Below, piece by piece: positions 54,576-63,915 of a stretch of DNA of 64,000 bases; positions within the stretch are counted from its first letter, which is position 1, and each line of letters begins with the position of its first letter. The notes beneath the pieces were generated by a model. It was not told the DNA's origin. It saw only the letters and a list, made by a program, of their open reading frames with translations, and ran no database searches. The position numbers and the translations under genes are program-made. Origin of the DNA: Marinomonas transparens (GTDB taxonomy: Bacteria; Pseudomonadota; Gammaproteobacteria; Pseudomonadales; Marinomonadaceae); contig NZ_JAEMNX010000017.1 of the NCBI RefSeq assembly GCF_016463975.1, forward strand, positions 62,001 through 126,000, written 5' to 3'.

Positions 54576-55007
54576 TTACGCTGCTGCGTTACTTTCAGTG
54601 TAATCCACTAGTTCATCGCCATCGAGTATGACGGTTGTGTCGTCTTCCTCGTAAACGGCATCCTCATCAGGTTCTATCACCAGGTCTTCGAGGGGCTCTC
54701 TTGTCGCACCTTCGGTGAGTTCAAGTTGAGGCGTTGCTTTTGTCTCTTTATTGGTTTTTTTGTTTTTTGAGGTCAGCTTCTTTTTTGACCCTATGGCTTC
54801 TAGTAGAGAATCTTTATTTTCTGCCAAATACATAGAAAGCGCCTCTTTTTGTTTTTGGTCGCCAGCCAGTGGGCTGTTATCCAAAAATTCGTAAAGCGCA
54901 TCTGCCGTGTCCAGCAGCTTATCGTATGCATCGGCCTCGGCTTTTGAAGTAAAGGTCATTTTTTCGATTCCGTCACGTTCAACAACGTATTTGATTACTA
55001 CAGGCAT
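54576..55007 (-). CDS. yebG: YebG-family SOS-inducible protein
   Basis: 143 residues. The first 75 closely follow E. coli YebG (VVIKYVVERDGIEKMTFTSKAEADAYDKLLDTADALYEFL, then NSPL and EALSMYLAENKDSLL). The C-terminal half is an acidic, low-complexity extension longer than in E. coli (96 residues). YebG is induced by DNA damage under LexA; its molecular role is unknown. A perfect LexA box lies 26 bases upstream of the start codon. Confidence 0.92.
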   Translation of the reverse strand: MPVVIKYVVERDGIEKMTFTSKAEADAYDKLLDTADALYEFLDNSPLAGDQKQKEALSMYLAENKDSLLEAIGSKKKLTSKNKKTNKETKATPQLELTEGATREPLEDLVIEPDEDAVYEEDDTTVILDGDELVDYTESNAAA

Positions 55008-55032
55008 GGTCCACCTCGTGGAATAAATAATA

Positions 55033-55048
55033 CTGTATAAATGTACAG
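55033..55048. promoter_or_regulatory. LexA (SOS) box upstream of yebG
   Basis: CTGTATAAATGTACAG matches the gammaproteobacterial consensus CTGT, eight bases, ACAG perfectly; the symmetry extends outward by TA on each side (55031-55050). It lies 26-41 bases before the yebG start codon, where it would cover the promoter. Confidence 0.92.
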
Positions 55049-55155
55049 TATTATTTTGTTGGCTGTCTAGTGTTTTATTTGTTGATCAGGCGAATGATGG
55101 TAAAGTGGCGTCCTAGATTTTCTTCACCTTGCCCAGATAATGGAAACTATTTTTC

Positions 55156-56025
55156 ATGCCTATCGATTTTTCTTGGTTTAATCTTTCCATTGTTATGGAT
55201 CATATAGAAATTGCATTAACCCTAGTGTGGATCTGTTTATCTTATGTGATTAGGCGTTATACCAAACGTATCATTCGACGACATGCCACACTTGAGCACG
55301 ACAAAAAGCGCCAGCGTATTAATGCAGTTGATAATATTTTTAATTTATTGCTGGTGGTTGGCTTTATATTAATTTGGTCATCAGTATTACAGAATATTGC
55401 CATTTCGATTGCAGCCTTTATGGTGGCACTAGTGATTGCGACAAAGGAATTTATTGCTTGCATCGTTGGGGCTTTTTATCGTGCTAGCTCCAATCCTTAC
55501 CGTGTGGGAGACTGGGTTCGCATTGCTAATTATGAAGGCGAAGTTACAGACAGTGACTGGCTTTCTACTACCCTGTTTGAAGTAGACTTACAGGGTGGGA
55601 GCTATGGTTACACGGGGAGAACGACGGTTGTGCCGAATAGTGTTCTGCTCAATCATACGGTGCAAAACCTGAATTACATGCGTCGCTATGTAACCCATAC
55701 CTTTTCTATTTCTCGCCAAACAGACGAGGTAAATTTATTTACCATTAAGGAAGGAATTCTGACAAGAATACGGGAATACAGTGAGCATTTTCATGAAGTA
55801 GCCATTCGTTATAACAGCTTAATTGAAAAACGTTTAGACATTAAGATTTCAGGCCCTGAGCCAAGAGTGCGCATTACAACAACGCCAGAGGGCTTTAATG
55901 TATTTACTGTGTCACTATTTTGCCCGACAGAAGAAGCGGTCGAAATAGAGCAAAAAGTGACAGAGGATTTTATGAGGTTTTGGTATGAAAATCGTGATAT
56001 TAACCTAGATTCAAAGAGGGGATAA
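55156..56025 (+). CDS. MscS-family mechanosensitive channel
   Basis: 289-residue inner-membrane protein. Helices occupy about residues 15-33, 58-78 and 80-105; the third is the pore helix region (SIAAFMVALVIATKEFIACIVGAFYRASSNPYRVGDWVRI), followed by the MscS beta domain with the VVPNSVLLNHTVQN signature and a C-terminal alpha/beta domain. It is about the length of E. coli MscS (286). Such channels release solutes upon hypo-osmotic shock. The lipoprotein gene follows 9 bases later. Confidence 0.85.
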   Translation: MPIDFSWFNLSIVMDHIEIALTLVWICLSYVIRRYTKRIIRRHATLEHDKKRQRINAVDNIFNLLLVVGFILIWSSVLQNIAISIAAFMVALVIATKEFIACIVGAFYRASSNPYRVGDWVRIANYEGEVTDSDWLSTTLFEVDLQGGSYGYTGRTTVVPNSVLLNHTVQNLNYMRRYVTHTFSISRQTDEVNLFTIKEGILTRIREYSEHFHEVAIRYNSLIEKRLDIKISGPEPRVRITTTPEGFNVFTVSLFCPTEEAVEIEQKVTEDFMRFWYENRDINLDSKRG

Positions 56026-56034
56026 AGAAACGTT

Positions 56035-56613
56035 ATGCGCCTATTACCTGTGTTTTTTGTTGTTCTTTTATCCTTGTTATTGAGTGGTTGTAATAGCTTT
56101 CGAGTGAGCGAAGACGAAGTTAATCAGGAAGTCGCCAAGCGGTTGCTTGAACCGAAAGCAAACCATATTGCCTTAATGCTAGGTGGTAATACGCTCAATC
56201 TGGATTTGTTAGTGAATGCGGCCCACATTCATTTAACCGAACGTGATGGTGGGCTTGTGCTGGTGGATATGATGACAGATATGAAAGGGACGTTAACGGC
56301 TTTCGGGCGGGATTTTTCATTAACTACCAAGGTGAATCCATCGTTTGAATCTGGTGTGCGTCTTGAAGAAAATCGAGTCTATTTAGTGGCGGCTAAACTG
56401 ACTAAAGTCGAAGTAGAAGGGTCGAGCTTTAATGATCAAATGTTACGCTCCACCCTTGGCCCGTTACACGGTGATTTTGAAAAAGCGTTAGCAGATTATT
56501 TTAATGAACATCCTGTGTATGTGCTTGACCATTCGCCTTTTGAAGCAAGTGCAGCGGTACTGGTTAAAGACATTATCATTAAAGAAGGTGAGTTAGAATT
56601 CGACATTTTCTAG
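56035..56613 (+). CDS. YceB-like lipoprotein (DUF1439)
   Basis: 192 residues with a lipoprotein signal peptide: MRLLPVFFVVLLSLLLSGC, lipobox LLSGC, with Cys19 the acylated residue. The mature part follows the DUF1439 pattern of E. coli YceB, starting SEDEVNQEVAKRL and including the C-terminal ADYFNEHPVYVLD. The following residue Asn20 gives no Lol-avoidance Asp at +2, so outer-membrane sorting is expected. Possibly cotranscribed with the MscS gene. Function unknown. Confidence 0.8.
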   Translation: MRLLPVFFVVLLSLLLSGCNSFRVSEDEVNQEVAKRLLEPKANHIALMLGGNTLNLDLLVNAAHIHLTERDGGLVLVDMMTDMKGTLTAFGRDFSLTTKVNPSFESGVRLEENRVYLVAAKLTKVEVEGSSFNDQMLRSTLGPLHGDFEKALADYFNEHPVYVLDHSPFEASAAVLVKDIIIKEGELEFDIF

Positions 56614-56678
56614 TTAAGTTTCCATGCTGCCTCTATAATGTCGCGATAAAATCTCAGAATGAATAAAAAGGAAATAAT

Positions 56679-57158
56679 ATGCCGATTGCTGACAATCAAG
56701 TGGTTCAATTCCACTACACATTACGCCATGGAGAAGAGTTACTTGAAACTTCTGCGGGCAAAGATCCTGCCGCTTATCTTCATGGTCACGGCAATGTTAT
56801 CCCAGGGCTAGAAAAAGCCATGGAAGGAAAAGAAGTTGGTGATGAATTTGAAGTGACGGTTGCTTGCTCTGAAGCTTATGGTGAACGCCACGAAGACCGA
56901 AATCAGCAAGTTCCAGTGAAACATCTACAGGGTGCAAAGCGTTGGAAAGCAGGTATGGTTGCCATGGTGAAAACGGAGAAAGGGATGCGCCAAGTCACCG
57001 TTGTAAAAGTGGGTTTGAAGCATGCGACGGTAGATCTTAATCATCCGTTATCAGGTAAAGATTTGACTTTTAACATTCAAATTCTGGATGCCCGTGAAGC
57101 GACTAACGATGAAATTGCCCATGGTCATGCCCATGGTGTTGGTGGTCATCACCACTAA
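56679..57158 (+). CDS. slyD: FKBP-type peptidyl-prolyl isomerase SlyD
   Basis: 159 residues. The FKBP domain is split by the insert-in-flap chaperone domain (residues about 68-130) as in SlyD: VVQFHYTLRHGEELLETS, then HGHGNVIPGLEKAMEGKEVGDEFEV. The short His-rich tail (HGHAHGVGGHHH) could bind nickel or other metals; it is shorter than in E. coli and lacks its cysteines. Cytoplasmic folding helper. A terminator follows. Confidence 0.92.
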   Translation: MPIADNQVVQFHYTLRHGEELLETSAGKDPAAYLHGHGNVIPGLEKAMEGKEVGDEFEVTVACSEAYGERHEDRNQQVPVKHLQGAKRWKAGMVAMVKTEKGMRQVTVVKVGLKHATVDLNHPLSGKDLTFNIQILDAREATNDEIAHGHAHGVGGHHH

Positions 57159-57181
57159 ATTTAGGTTTGTTGAATACCGCT

Positions 57182-57217
57182 AAAGCCCCTGTTACCTAGT
57201 CTGTAACAGGGGCTTTT
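57182..57217 (+). terminator. Terminator after slyD
   Basis: AAGCCCCTGTTAC (57183-57195) pairs with GTAACAGGGGCTT (57203-57215) around a seven-base loop, followed by TTTTG. Strong 13-bp stem. Confidence 0.85.
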
Positions 57218-57303
57218 GTGTTTTCGGAGCGTTGGTTTTTGTACTTTTTACATTCTACATTTTGAATGAGATTAACCGAAAATAGATAAATGTCACTTTT
57301 TAA

Positions 57304-57367
57304 TAAGAATCGTTATCAATGCCTTGACAGATTCCATATCCTCACACATTATTGATAATAGTTATCA
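57304..57367 (+). promoter_or_regulatory. Fur-controlled promoter of fagA-fumC
   Basis: TGATAATAGTTATCA at 57353-57367 matches the 7-1-7 Fur consensus (TGATAAT, one base, ATTATCA) at 13 of 14 positions. A second site, TAAGAATCGTTATCA at 57304-57318, matches at 11 of 14. A promoter lies between: TTGACA at 57324-57329 and a -10-like CATTAT at 57347-57352, spacing 17. Binding of Fur at the downstream site would block it, so expression should rise when iron is scarce. Confidence 0.85.
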
Positions 57368-57406
57368 TTTATATCTTGACGGAAGCAATCGGTGAGGAGC
57401 AAGGCA

Positions 57407-57775
57407 ATGACTCGTTACTTAGTACCATTTTCAGTACTGGAACAAACTATACAAGGTGGTCAGTGCGCAGATTCACCGGAAGTGCTCTACCATTATCTAA
57501 ACCTAACAGAAGAGTATGCCGAGCGGCTGAGTATCACCGATGCGGCATTACTGCATCGGCGTGTATTCAATGTGTTATTGGATACGGTATGCGATACCAA
57601 TGTGGCGCCCCACTGGCGACAAACCTGTTTGGACAAGGTGTATTTACCTTTATCTCATATCAAGCGACTAATTGTGACCTATCAAGACGCTAAGGATTAT
57701 TTCAAGATGGAGCATAATTTGCGCGTCTTGAGTCATTATTTTATATGCTCTTTCGAGCAAGAAGGAAACCATTAA
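57407..57775 (+). CDS. fagA: FagA-like protein (Fur-associated gene upstream of fumC)
   Basis: 122 residues from the ATG at 57407, preceded by GGAG; a GTG 15 bases upstream is less likely. The small helical protein directly precedes fumC and follows a Fur box, the position and size of fagA in the pseudomonad fagA-fumC-orfX-sodA operon. The assignment rests on this context more than on sequence motifs. Biochemical role unknown. Confidence 0.72.
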   Translation: MTRYLVPFSVLEQTIQGGQCADSPEVLYHYLNLTEEYAERLSITDAALLHRRVFNVLLDTVCDTNVAPHWRQTCLDKVYLPLSHIKRLIVTYQDAKDYFKMEHNLRVLSHYFICSFEQEGNH

Positions 57776-57779
57776 GAAC

Positions 57780-59156
57780 ATGAAAATGCGTATTGAAAAA
57801 GACAGCATGGGGGAATTGAATGTCCCAGAAAAAGCCCTTTACGGTGCCCAAACCCAACGCGCGATTAACAATTTCCCCATTAGTGATGAGCCACTTCCAG
57901 AAGCTTTTATTCGTTCCCTTATTATGATTAAAGCTGCGGCGGCTCGTGCTAATGAATCGCTAGAATGCTTGACGCCTGATTTGTCTAAAGCGATTCAAAA
58001 TGCCTGTGAGGAGTTATTGAATGACAAGCATTTGATGCAGCATTTTCCTGTTGATGTTTTTCAAACGGGTTCTGGCACTAGCTCTAATATGAATGCGAAT
58101 GAGGTGATTGCTACCTTGGCGAGTGCTTATCATGACGCGCCAGTGAATCCGAATGACCATGTAAATTACGGGCAAAGTAGTAATGATGTTATTCCTAGTG
58201 CTATTCATGTGAGTGCCAGCCTAGAGTTAACAGGGCACCTTATTCCCGCTTTAGAGCATTTAAAAGATACCATTATCAAAAAAGGTGAAGCGTTAAAAGG
58301 TTTCACCAAAACGGGTCGTACTCATCTTATGGATGCCATGCCAGTGCGTTTGGATCAAACCTTCCATGGGTGGGCGGCACAACTGCAAGATAATATCGAT
58401 AACCTCAATTATTTGCTCAGTAAAACCACTCAGCTTGCTCAAGGCGGCACTGCCGTGGGTACCGGCGTTAATGCTCATCCCGAGTTCGCAGACACTTTTG
58501 CCAAAGAGCTGTCTGATTTGACCAAGGTGACCTTCACTCCTGGTAATAACTTCTTTGCTCTGATTGGTTCACAAGATACGGCGGTTGCCTTATCTGGTCA
58601 GCTTAAAGCCGTGGCGGTTACCTATATGAAAATTGCCAATGATCTGCGTTGGATGAACTCCGGCCCGTTAGCTGGGTTAGGTGAAATTTGCCTACCAGCA
58701 CTGCAGCCAGGTTCTTCTATTATGCCGGGTAAAGTGAATCCGGTTATTCCAGAAGCCACTGCCATGGTAGCCGCGCAGGTGATTGGCAATGATGCGGCGA
58801 TTACCATAGGTGGACAGTCGGGCAATTTTGAATTGAACGTGATGTTGCCGATGATCGCTAAGAATCTACTGAACAGCATTAAGTTATTGGCAAACAGTGG
58901 TCAGTTGTTGGCAGACAGCGCCATTGCGACTTTGACGGTGAATGAGGAAAAACTTAACGAAGCGCTGCATCGAAACCCAATTCTAGTGACAGCACTTAAT
59001 CCGATTATTGGCTACGCAAAAGCCGCTGACATTGCCAAAAAAGCCTATAAAGAAGGCCGTCCTGTGGTGGATGTGGCAGAAGAAGAGACTGAATTGAGTC
59101 GAGATGAGCTACTTGCTTTGCTTGACCCCGCCAAGTTAACTCATGGTGGACTCTAG
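57780..59156 (+). CDS. fumC: Class II fumarate hydratase
   Basis: 458-residue fumarase of the iron-independent class II; interconverts fumarate and L-malate. The family signature GSSIMPGKVNP is present, as is TGSGTSSNMNANEV. Placement under Fur control makes sense: when iron is scarce it replaces Fe-S fumarases. It follows fagA by 4 bases. In pseudomonads orfX and sodA come next; here a terminator ends the unit at once. Confidence 0.93.
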   Translation: MKMRIEKDSMGELNVPEKALYGAQTQRAINNFPISDEPLPEAFIRSLIMIKAAAARANESLECLTPDLSKAIQNACEELLNDKHLMQHFPVDVFQTGSGTSSNMNANEVIATLASAYHDAPVNPNDHVNYGQSSNDVIPSAIHVSASLELTGHLIPALEHLKDTIIKKGEALKGFTKTGRTHLMDAMPVRLDQTFHGWAAQLQDNIDNLNYLLSKTTQLAQGGTAVGTGVNAHPEFADTFAKELSDLTKVTFTPGNNFFALIGSQDTAVALSGQLKAVAVTYMKIANDLRWMNSGPLAGLGEICLPALQPGSSIMPGKVNPVIPEATAMVAAQVIGNDAAITIGGQSGNFELNVMLPMIAKNLLNSIKLLANSGQLLADSAIATLTVNEEKLNEALHRNPILVTALNPIIGYAKAADIAKKAYKEGRPVVDVAEEETELSRDELLALLDPAKLTHGGL

Positions 59157-59197
59157 TTTCATTATTTGATTTTTCCCTTATTAAGTAATGAAATCGG

Positions 59198-59221
59198 GCC
59201 AGCGTTTACGCTGGCTTTTTT
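59198..59221 (+). terminator. Terminator after fumC
   Basis: GCCAGCG (59198-59204) pairs with CGCTGGC (59209-59215) around TTTA, followed by six T. It lies 42 bases after the fumC stop. Confidence 0.88.
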
Positions 59222-59236
59222 ATGAAAAATACATGG

Positions 59237-59692
59237 TTAAAGTTGTTTTGTCATAAACACACTGTACGGATCGAGCTCGTAATCAGCGAATGGGCCGCAG
59301 TAGCTGAAACCGTTTTTTTCGTAGAGCTTTCTAGCAGGAGCAAAAAAATCCTGAGGACCGGTTTCTAGGTTAATTTTCTCGATGCCTTGTTGTTTGGCCA
59401 TATCGAGAATATAGCTGAGTAAGGTTGAGGCAATGCCTTTGTTACGTGCCGCGCTGGTGGTGCGCATGGATTTGATTTCGCCTTGTTTTTCATCGAATGT
59501 CTTTAATGCGCCACAACCCAAGAGTTGCTCTTCTTCCCAGACTGTCCAGAAGGTGATGTCTGGCTTCTTAAGCTCTGTTAGGTCTAGGGCGTGGACGCTC
59601 TCAGCAGGCGATGTTGCGTACATGTCTTCAAGGTGTTCGGTTAGCAGTTGTTTGACTTCTGGGCCTGATAAATCGTCTATTCTGATATCCAT
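59237..59692 (-). CDS. GNAT-family N-acetyltransferase
   Basis: 151 residues. The acetyl-CoA-binding motif A is seen in IKSMRTTSAARNKGIASTLLSYILDMAKQQG, and the C-terminal YEKNGFSYCGPFADYELDPYSVFMTK resembles small YafP/PanZ-like or amino-acid acetyltransferases with a DPYSVFM ending. Substrate unknown. Convergent with fumC. Confidence 0.85.
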   Translation of the reverse strand: MDIRIDDLSGPEVKQLLTEHLEDMYATSPAESVHALDLTELKKPDITFWTVWEEEQLLGCGALKTFDEKQGEIKSMRTTSAARNKGIASTLLSYILDMAKQQGIEKINLETGPQDFFAPARKLYEKNGFSYCGPFADYELDPYSVFMTKQL

Positions 59693-59855
59693 CGTATTAT
59701 TTTCCTTATTAAGTGTTACGTAACCATAATTCTATGGCCTTTTTCACAGGCAATTTTTATGCCTAATGTAGGGTATTAAAATGAAGTGAAACAAACGTGT
59801 ATACTCGTTCTTAATTTCAAATAATAAGAGTATTAGACATGAAAGAAGGCGTGAA

Positions 59856-60308
59856 ATGACAGAGCAAATTAGCTTACGCCCAGCGACAATGGCAGATGCC
59901 GAATGTTTATTAGCGTGGCGCAATGATGAAGGAACCCGTTTGTCTTCTCATACTTCTGAGATGATAGAAATGGCTGATCATTTGAATTGGTTACGAGCTT
60001 CCCTGAGTCGTGAGGATCGACATCTTTATATTGCCGAGCAAAACCATCAAGCCGTGGGTACGGTTCGTGCGGATTTAGCGGCTGGAAAATGGACCTTATC
60101 TTGGACGGTTGCGCCAGAAGCACGGGGTAAAGGTGTTGCCCACCAAATGCTAAATGGCATTATAAAAGAATTAAACTCACCTTTATTGGCGGAAGTGAAA
60201 GTAGGAAATATAGCTTCAATGAAAGTGGCAGAGCGTGCTGGCTTTATCTTAGAAAAAGAAGATGGTGGAGTGCTATTCTATGGGCACACTGGTGTTTCGC
60301 CAGGGTAA
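59856..60308 (+). CDS. GNAT-family N-acetyltransferase (RimJ/RimL-like)
   Basis: 150 residues beginning ISLRPATMADAECLLAWRNDEGTR, with the CoA-binding segment VAPEARGKGVAHQML and C-terminal KVAERAGFILEKE. The pattern LRPATMADAECLLAWRNDE is common in acetyltransferases that act on sugar-nucleotide amines or protein N-termini. No neighbours hint at a substrate. Confidence 0.82.
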   Translation: MTEQISLRPATMADAECLLAWRNDEGTRLSSHTSEMIEMADHLNWLRASLSREDRHLYIAEQNHQAVGTVRADLAAGKWTLSWTVAPEARGKGVAHQMLNGIIKELNSPLLAEVKVGNIASMKVAERAGFILEKEDGGVLFYGHTGVSPG

Positions 60309-60312
60309 CAGA

Positions 60313-60576
60313 TTAATCATCAAAGCGAATGCGAACCTTGGGTTCGTCTTTTTTCTTTTCTGTTGGCTTACGCAGTGGGTCAACCAGCTTTTCCAAGCCA
60401 TTAATTTTGATTTCCAGTGCTAATTGTAGCCATTGTCCTAGATTGCCATTTGGCCAACCTTCGTGAGAAAACCAGAGTAAATACGCTTCAGGCAGATCGA
60501 TTAATACACGACCTTGGTATTTACCAAATGGCATGGTTTGGCGAGCAACGTGAACAAGATCTTCTTGTGAAAACAT
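60313..60576 (-). CDS. DUF3820 family protein
   Basis: 87 residues: TMPFGKYQGRVLIDLPEAYLLWFSHEGWPNGNLGQWLQLALEIK is the DUF3820 pattern, followed by a Lys-rich tail. Some members are annotated as putative quorum-sensing-regulated factors; function is unknown. Convergent with the GNAT gene, four bases away. Confidence 0.8.
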   Translation of the reverse strand: MFSQEDLVHVARQTMPFGKYQGRVLIDLPEAYLLWFSHEGWPNGNLGQWLQLALEIKINGLEKLVDPLRKPTEKKKDEPKVRIRFDD

Positions 60577-60624
60577 GACTTTTACTTAGGTTATTAATCT
60601 TGGCTGTATTTAAACATAAGCAGG

Positions 60625-61515
60625 TTATTTGGCAAACGACGGATTTTCCTTGAAGCGCTGAATCAAGTAATCGCAAATAGCGCGTAATTTTGGCGATGGT
60701 TGTCGAGCCTTCGGATACACTAGCCAAACGCCACTATAAGGGTATTGATACTGAGGCAGTAGGGCGACTAATTTGCCACTGGCGAGGTCGTCATTGACGT
60801 AATAGTCCGGCAGTTGCGCAATGCCTAAGCCCTTACGAATGGCGTCTATTAAAGCCGGCCCAGAATTACTGCGCCATTGGCTGCTGACTTTCACCTCTTT
60901 GCGCTGCCCATCCTGTTGAAATAACCAATGGTTTTTGGAACCGATCAAGCAGCGATGCTTATTTAACTCAGCCAAAGTATGCGGCATGCCGTGTTGGTCA
61001 ATGTATTCACGGGAAGCACAAAGGTATTCGACCCGATCACATAAGCGGCGTGATAAGTGGCTGGAATCTTTCATCGCGCCCATACGAATCGCAAGGTCGT
61101 AGCCTTCTTCAATTAAATCAACCGCGCGGTTGGTTAAATGAAAATCTAAATCGATTTTAGGGTGATCCAACAAAAAATCATTCATTAAAGGGGCAATGTA
61201 ACGTTCGCCAAAAGTGGTGGCACAGGTCATTTTAAAGGGACCGATGGGTGCTTGATTCAGGGTAGAAATGACTTCTTCGGCGCTGCTTAGGGCTTCTGGT
61301 AAATCTCGACAATGCTGATAATAAAGTTCGCCTGCTTCGCTCAGGCGAATGCGTCGTGTGGTACGAAACAAAAGTGTCGTGCCGAGCTCAGCTTCTAATT
61401 GGGTAATCAAACGGCTGATATGCGATGCGGAAACGCTGAGCTTTATCGCAGCGGCGGAAAAACCACCTTGTCGGACGACTTCGATGAAGGCTTCCATAGC
61501 TTCCCAGTTTTTCAT
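60625..61515 (-). CDS. LysR-family transcriptional regulator
   Basis: 296 residues from an ATG at 61515 (GAGAGAG upstream), giving the standard start MKNWEAMEAFIEVVRQGGFSAAAIKLSVSASHISRLI; longer in-frame starts add 28 unrelated residues. It is divergent from the formaldehyde-detoxification genes by 178 bases and is a candidate regulator of them, as in some proteobacteria that lack FrmR. Confidence 0.88.
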   Translation of the reverse strand: MKNWEAMEAFIEVVRQGGFSAAAIKLSVSASHISRLITQLEAELGTTLLFRTTRRIRLSEAGELYYQHCRDLPEALSSAEEVISTLNQAPIGPFKMTCATTFGERYIAPLMNDFLLDHPKIDLDFHLTNRAVDLIEEGYDLAIRMGAMKDSSHLSRRLCDRVEYLCASREYIDQHGMPHTLAELNKHRCLIGSKNHWLFQQDGQRKEVKVSSQWRSNSGPALIDAIRKGLGIAQLPDYYVNDDLASGKLVALLPQYQYPYSGVWLVYPKARQPSPKLRAICDYLIQRFKENPSFAK

Positions 61516-61669
61516 TTTTACTCTCTCAACCTGCTGAAAACGAATTGTTACATTATAACTAAAACAGAGGTTTTTCAAATGATTGTTGCTATATGACAAT
61601 AATCATTTTCCAAAACGGGCATTATCCTAGTAATAAATTGGGACTACACTGGGTAGATTGAAAACTTAA

Positions 61670-62809
<1,140 letters not shown>

Positions 62810-62860
62810 GCTGGCCATTTGTTTGCACTGTCTAGGCCGTGCAAACGGTAAGGAGTAATT

Positions 62861-63691
62861 ATGGAATTGCTATCTAGCACGAAAAGCTTTGGTGGCTGGC
62901 TAAAACGCTACCGCCATGAGAGCTTATCGGTAAAAGGCGAAATGACCTTTGCGATTTTCTTGCCTCCGCAAGCGGAAACGCAAAAAGTACCTGTGTTGTA
63001 TTGGTTGTCTGGCTTGACCTGTACTGACGAAAACTTCACCCAAAAAGCGGGTGCGTTTCGTAAAGCAGCAGAACTGGGTTTAGCCATTGTTTGTCCTGAT
63101 ACCAGCCCTCGCGGCACGGACTATCCGAACGAACATGAAAGCTACGATTTTGGCTCAGCAGCGGGCTTCTATCTAAACGCGACCGTGGCGCCGTATTCGA
63201 ACACCTACCACATGTACGATTACGTGGTGCAAGAATTACCGCACTTGGTAGAAACGAACTTTCCTGTTACGGACAAACGTTCTATTTCTGGTCACTCTAT
63301 GGGTGGTCACGGCGCTTTGATTTGTGCCTTGAAAAATCCGGGCACCTATCAATCGGTGTCTGCGTTTTCTCCTATTGTTAACCCAACGAACTGTCCTTGG
63401 GGCGAAAAAGCTTTCACAGGTTACTTAGGTGAAGACAAATCTACTTGGAACGAGTGGGATGCGACCTTATTGGTCGAGGGGGCAAGTGAACGCTTGCCTT
63501 TATTGATCGATCAAGGTGAAGCGGACAACTTCTTGGTAGAGCAACTGAAACCAGAAGCACTAGAATCCGCCTGTGAAAAAGCCGGACACCCACTGACGCT
63601 ACGTCGTCAACCGGGCTACGACCACAGCTACTTCTTTATCGCTAGCTTCATTGATGATCACCTAGAACATCATGCTAACGCGTTGAAATAG
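62861..63691 (+). CDS. fghA: S-formylglutathione hydrolase
   Basis: 276-residue esterase of the alpha/beta hydrolase fold; splits S-formylglutathione into formate and glutathione, completing formaldehyde removal. The nucleophile is Ser146 in SGHSMGGHGA; the His is in GYDHSYFF and the Asp near LIDQGEADNFL. LSGLTCTDENF is the oxyanion-region motif of the family. In an operon with adhC; a terminator follows. Confidence 0.94.
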   Translation: MELLSSTKSFGGWLKRYRHESLSVKGEMTFAIFLPPQAETQKVPVLYWLSGLTCTDENFTQKAGAFRKAAELGLAIVCPDTSPRGTDYPNEHESYDFGSAAGFYLNATVAPYSNTYHMYDYVVQELPHLVETNFPVTDKRSISGHSMGGHGALICALKNPGTYQSVSAFSPIVNPTNCPWGEKAFTGYLGEDKSTWNEWDATLLVEGASERLPLLIDQGEADNFLVEQLKPEALESACEKAGHPLTLRRQPGYDHSYFFIASFIDDHLEHHANALK

Positions 63692-63713
63692 TGGTTGAGT
63701 TTGTACTGACAAA

Positions 63714-63736
63714 AGCGAGCTTCGGCTCGTTTTTTT
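63714..63736 (+). terminator. Terminator after fghA
   Basis: CGAGC (63716-63720) pairs with GCTCG (63725-63729) around the stable tetraloop TTCG, followed by seven T. Confidence 0.9.
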
Positions 63737-63809
63737 GATTCAGGTGGGCAGGGCAGCGCCTCAACAAATGTCATTTAATTGTAAGGATATGTGTTTATTT
63801 CTTGAATAT

Positions 63810-63824
63810 AAATGAGATTCATTT
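63810..63824. promoter_or_regulatory. Inverted repeat upstream of the last gene
   Basis: AAATGA and TCATTT flank GAT in a perfect 15-base palindrome about 90 bases before the start at 63916. Its A/T-rich form is loosely like a Fur or other dimer operator, but the match to the Fur consensus is poor. Confidence 0.35.
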
Positions 63825-63915
63825 ACAATATTTTCTGTGTTTTTATTAATTCTGTTGTTCCGAGCGTGTTTTCTTCGGATTTTTAAAATTAATAATTCAA
63901 GGACGAAGGTTGTTT

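Noticed and set aside
57352..57693. 113-residue frame overlapping fagA in another phase
   Set aside because: Begins inside the Fur box, is not protein-like, and overlaps the better-supported frame with ribosome-binding site and coupling to fumC.
63810..63824. Fur box before the last gene
   Set aside because: The palindrome AAATGA-GAT-TCATTT matches the Fur consensus poorly compared with the sites at 57304-57367.
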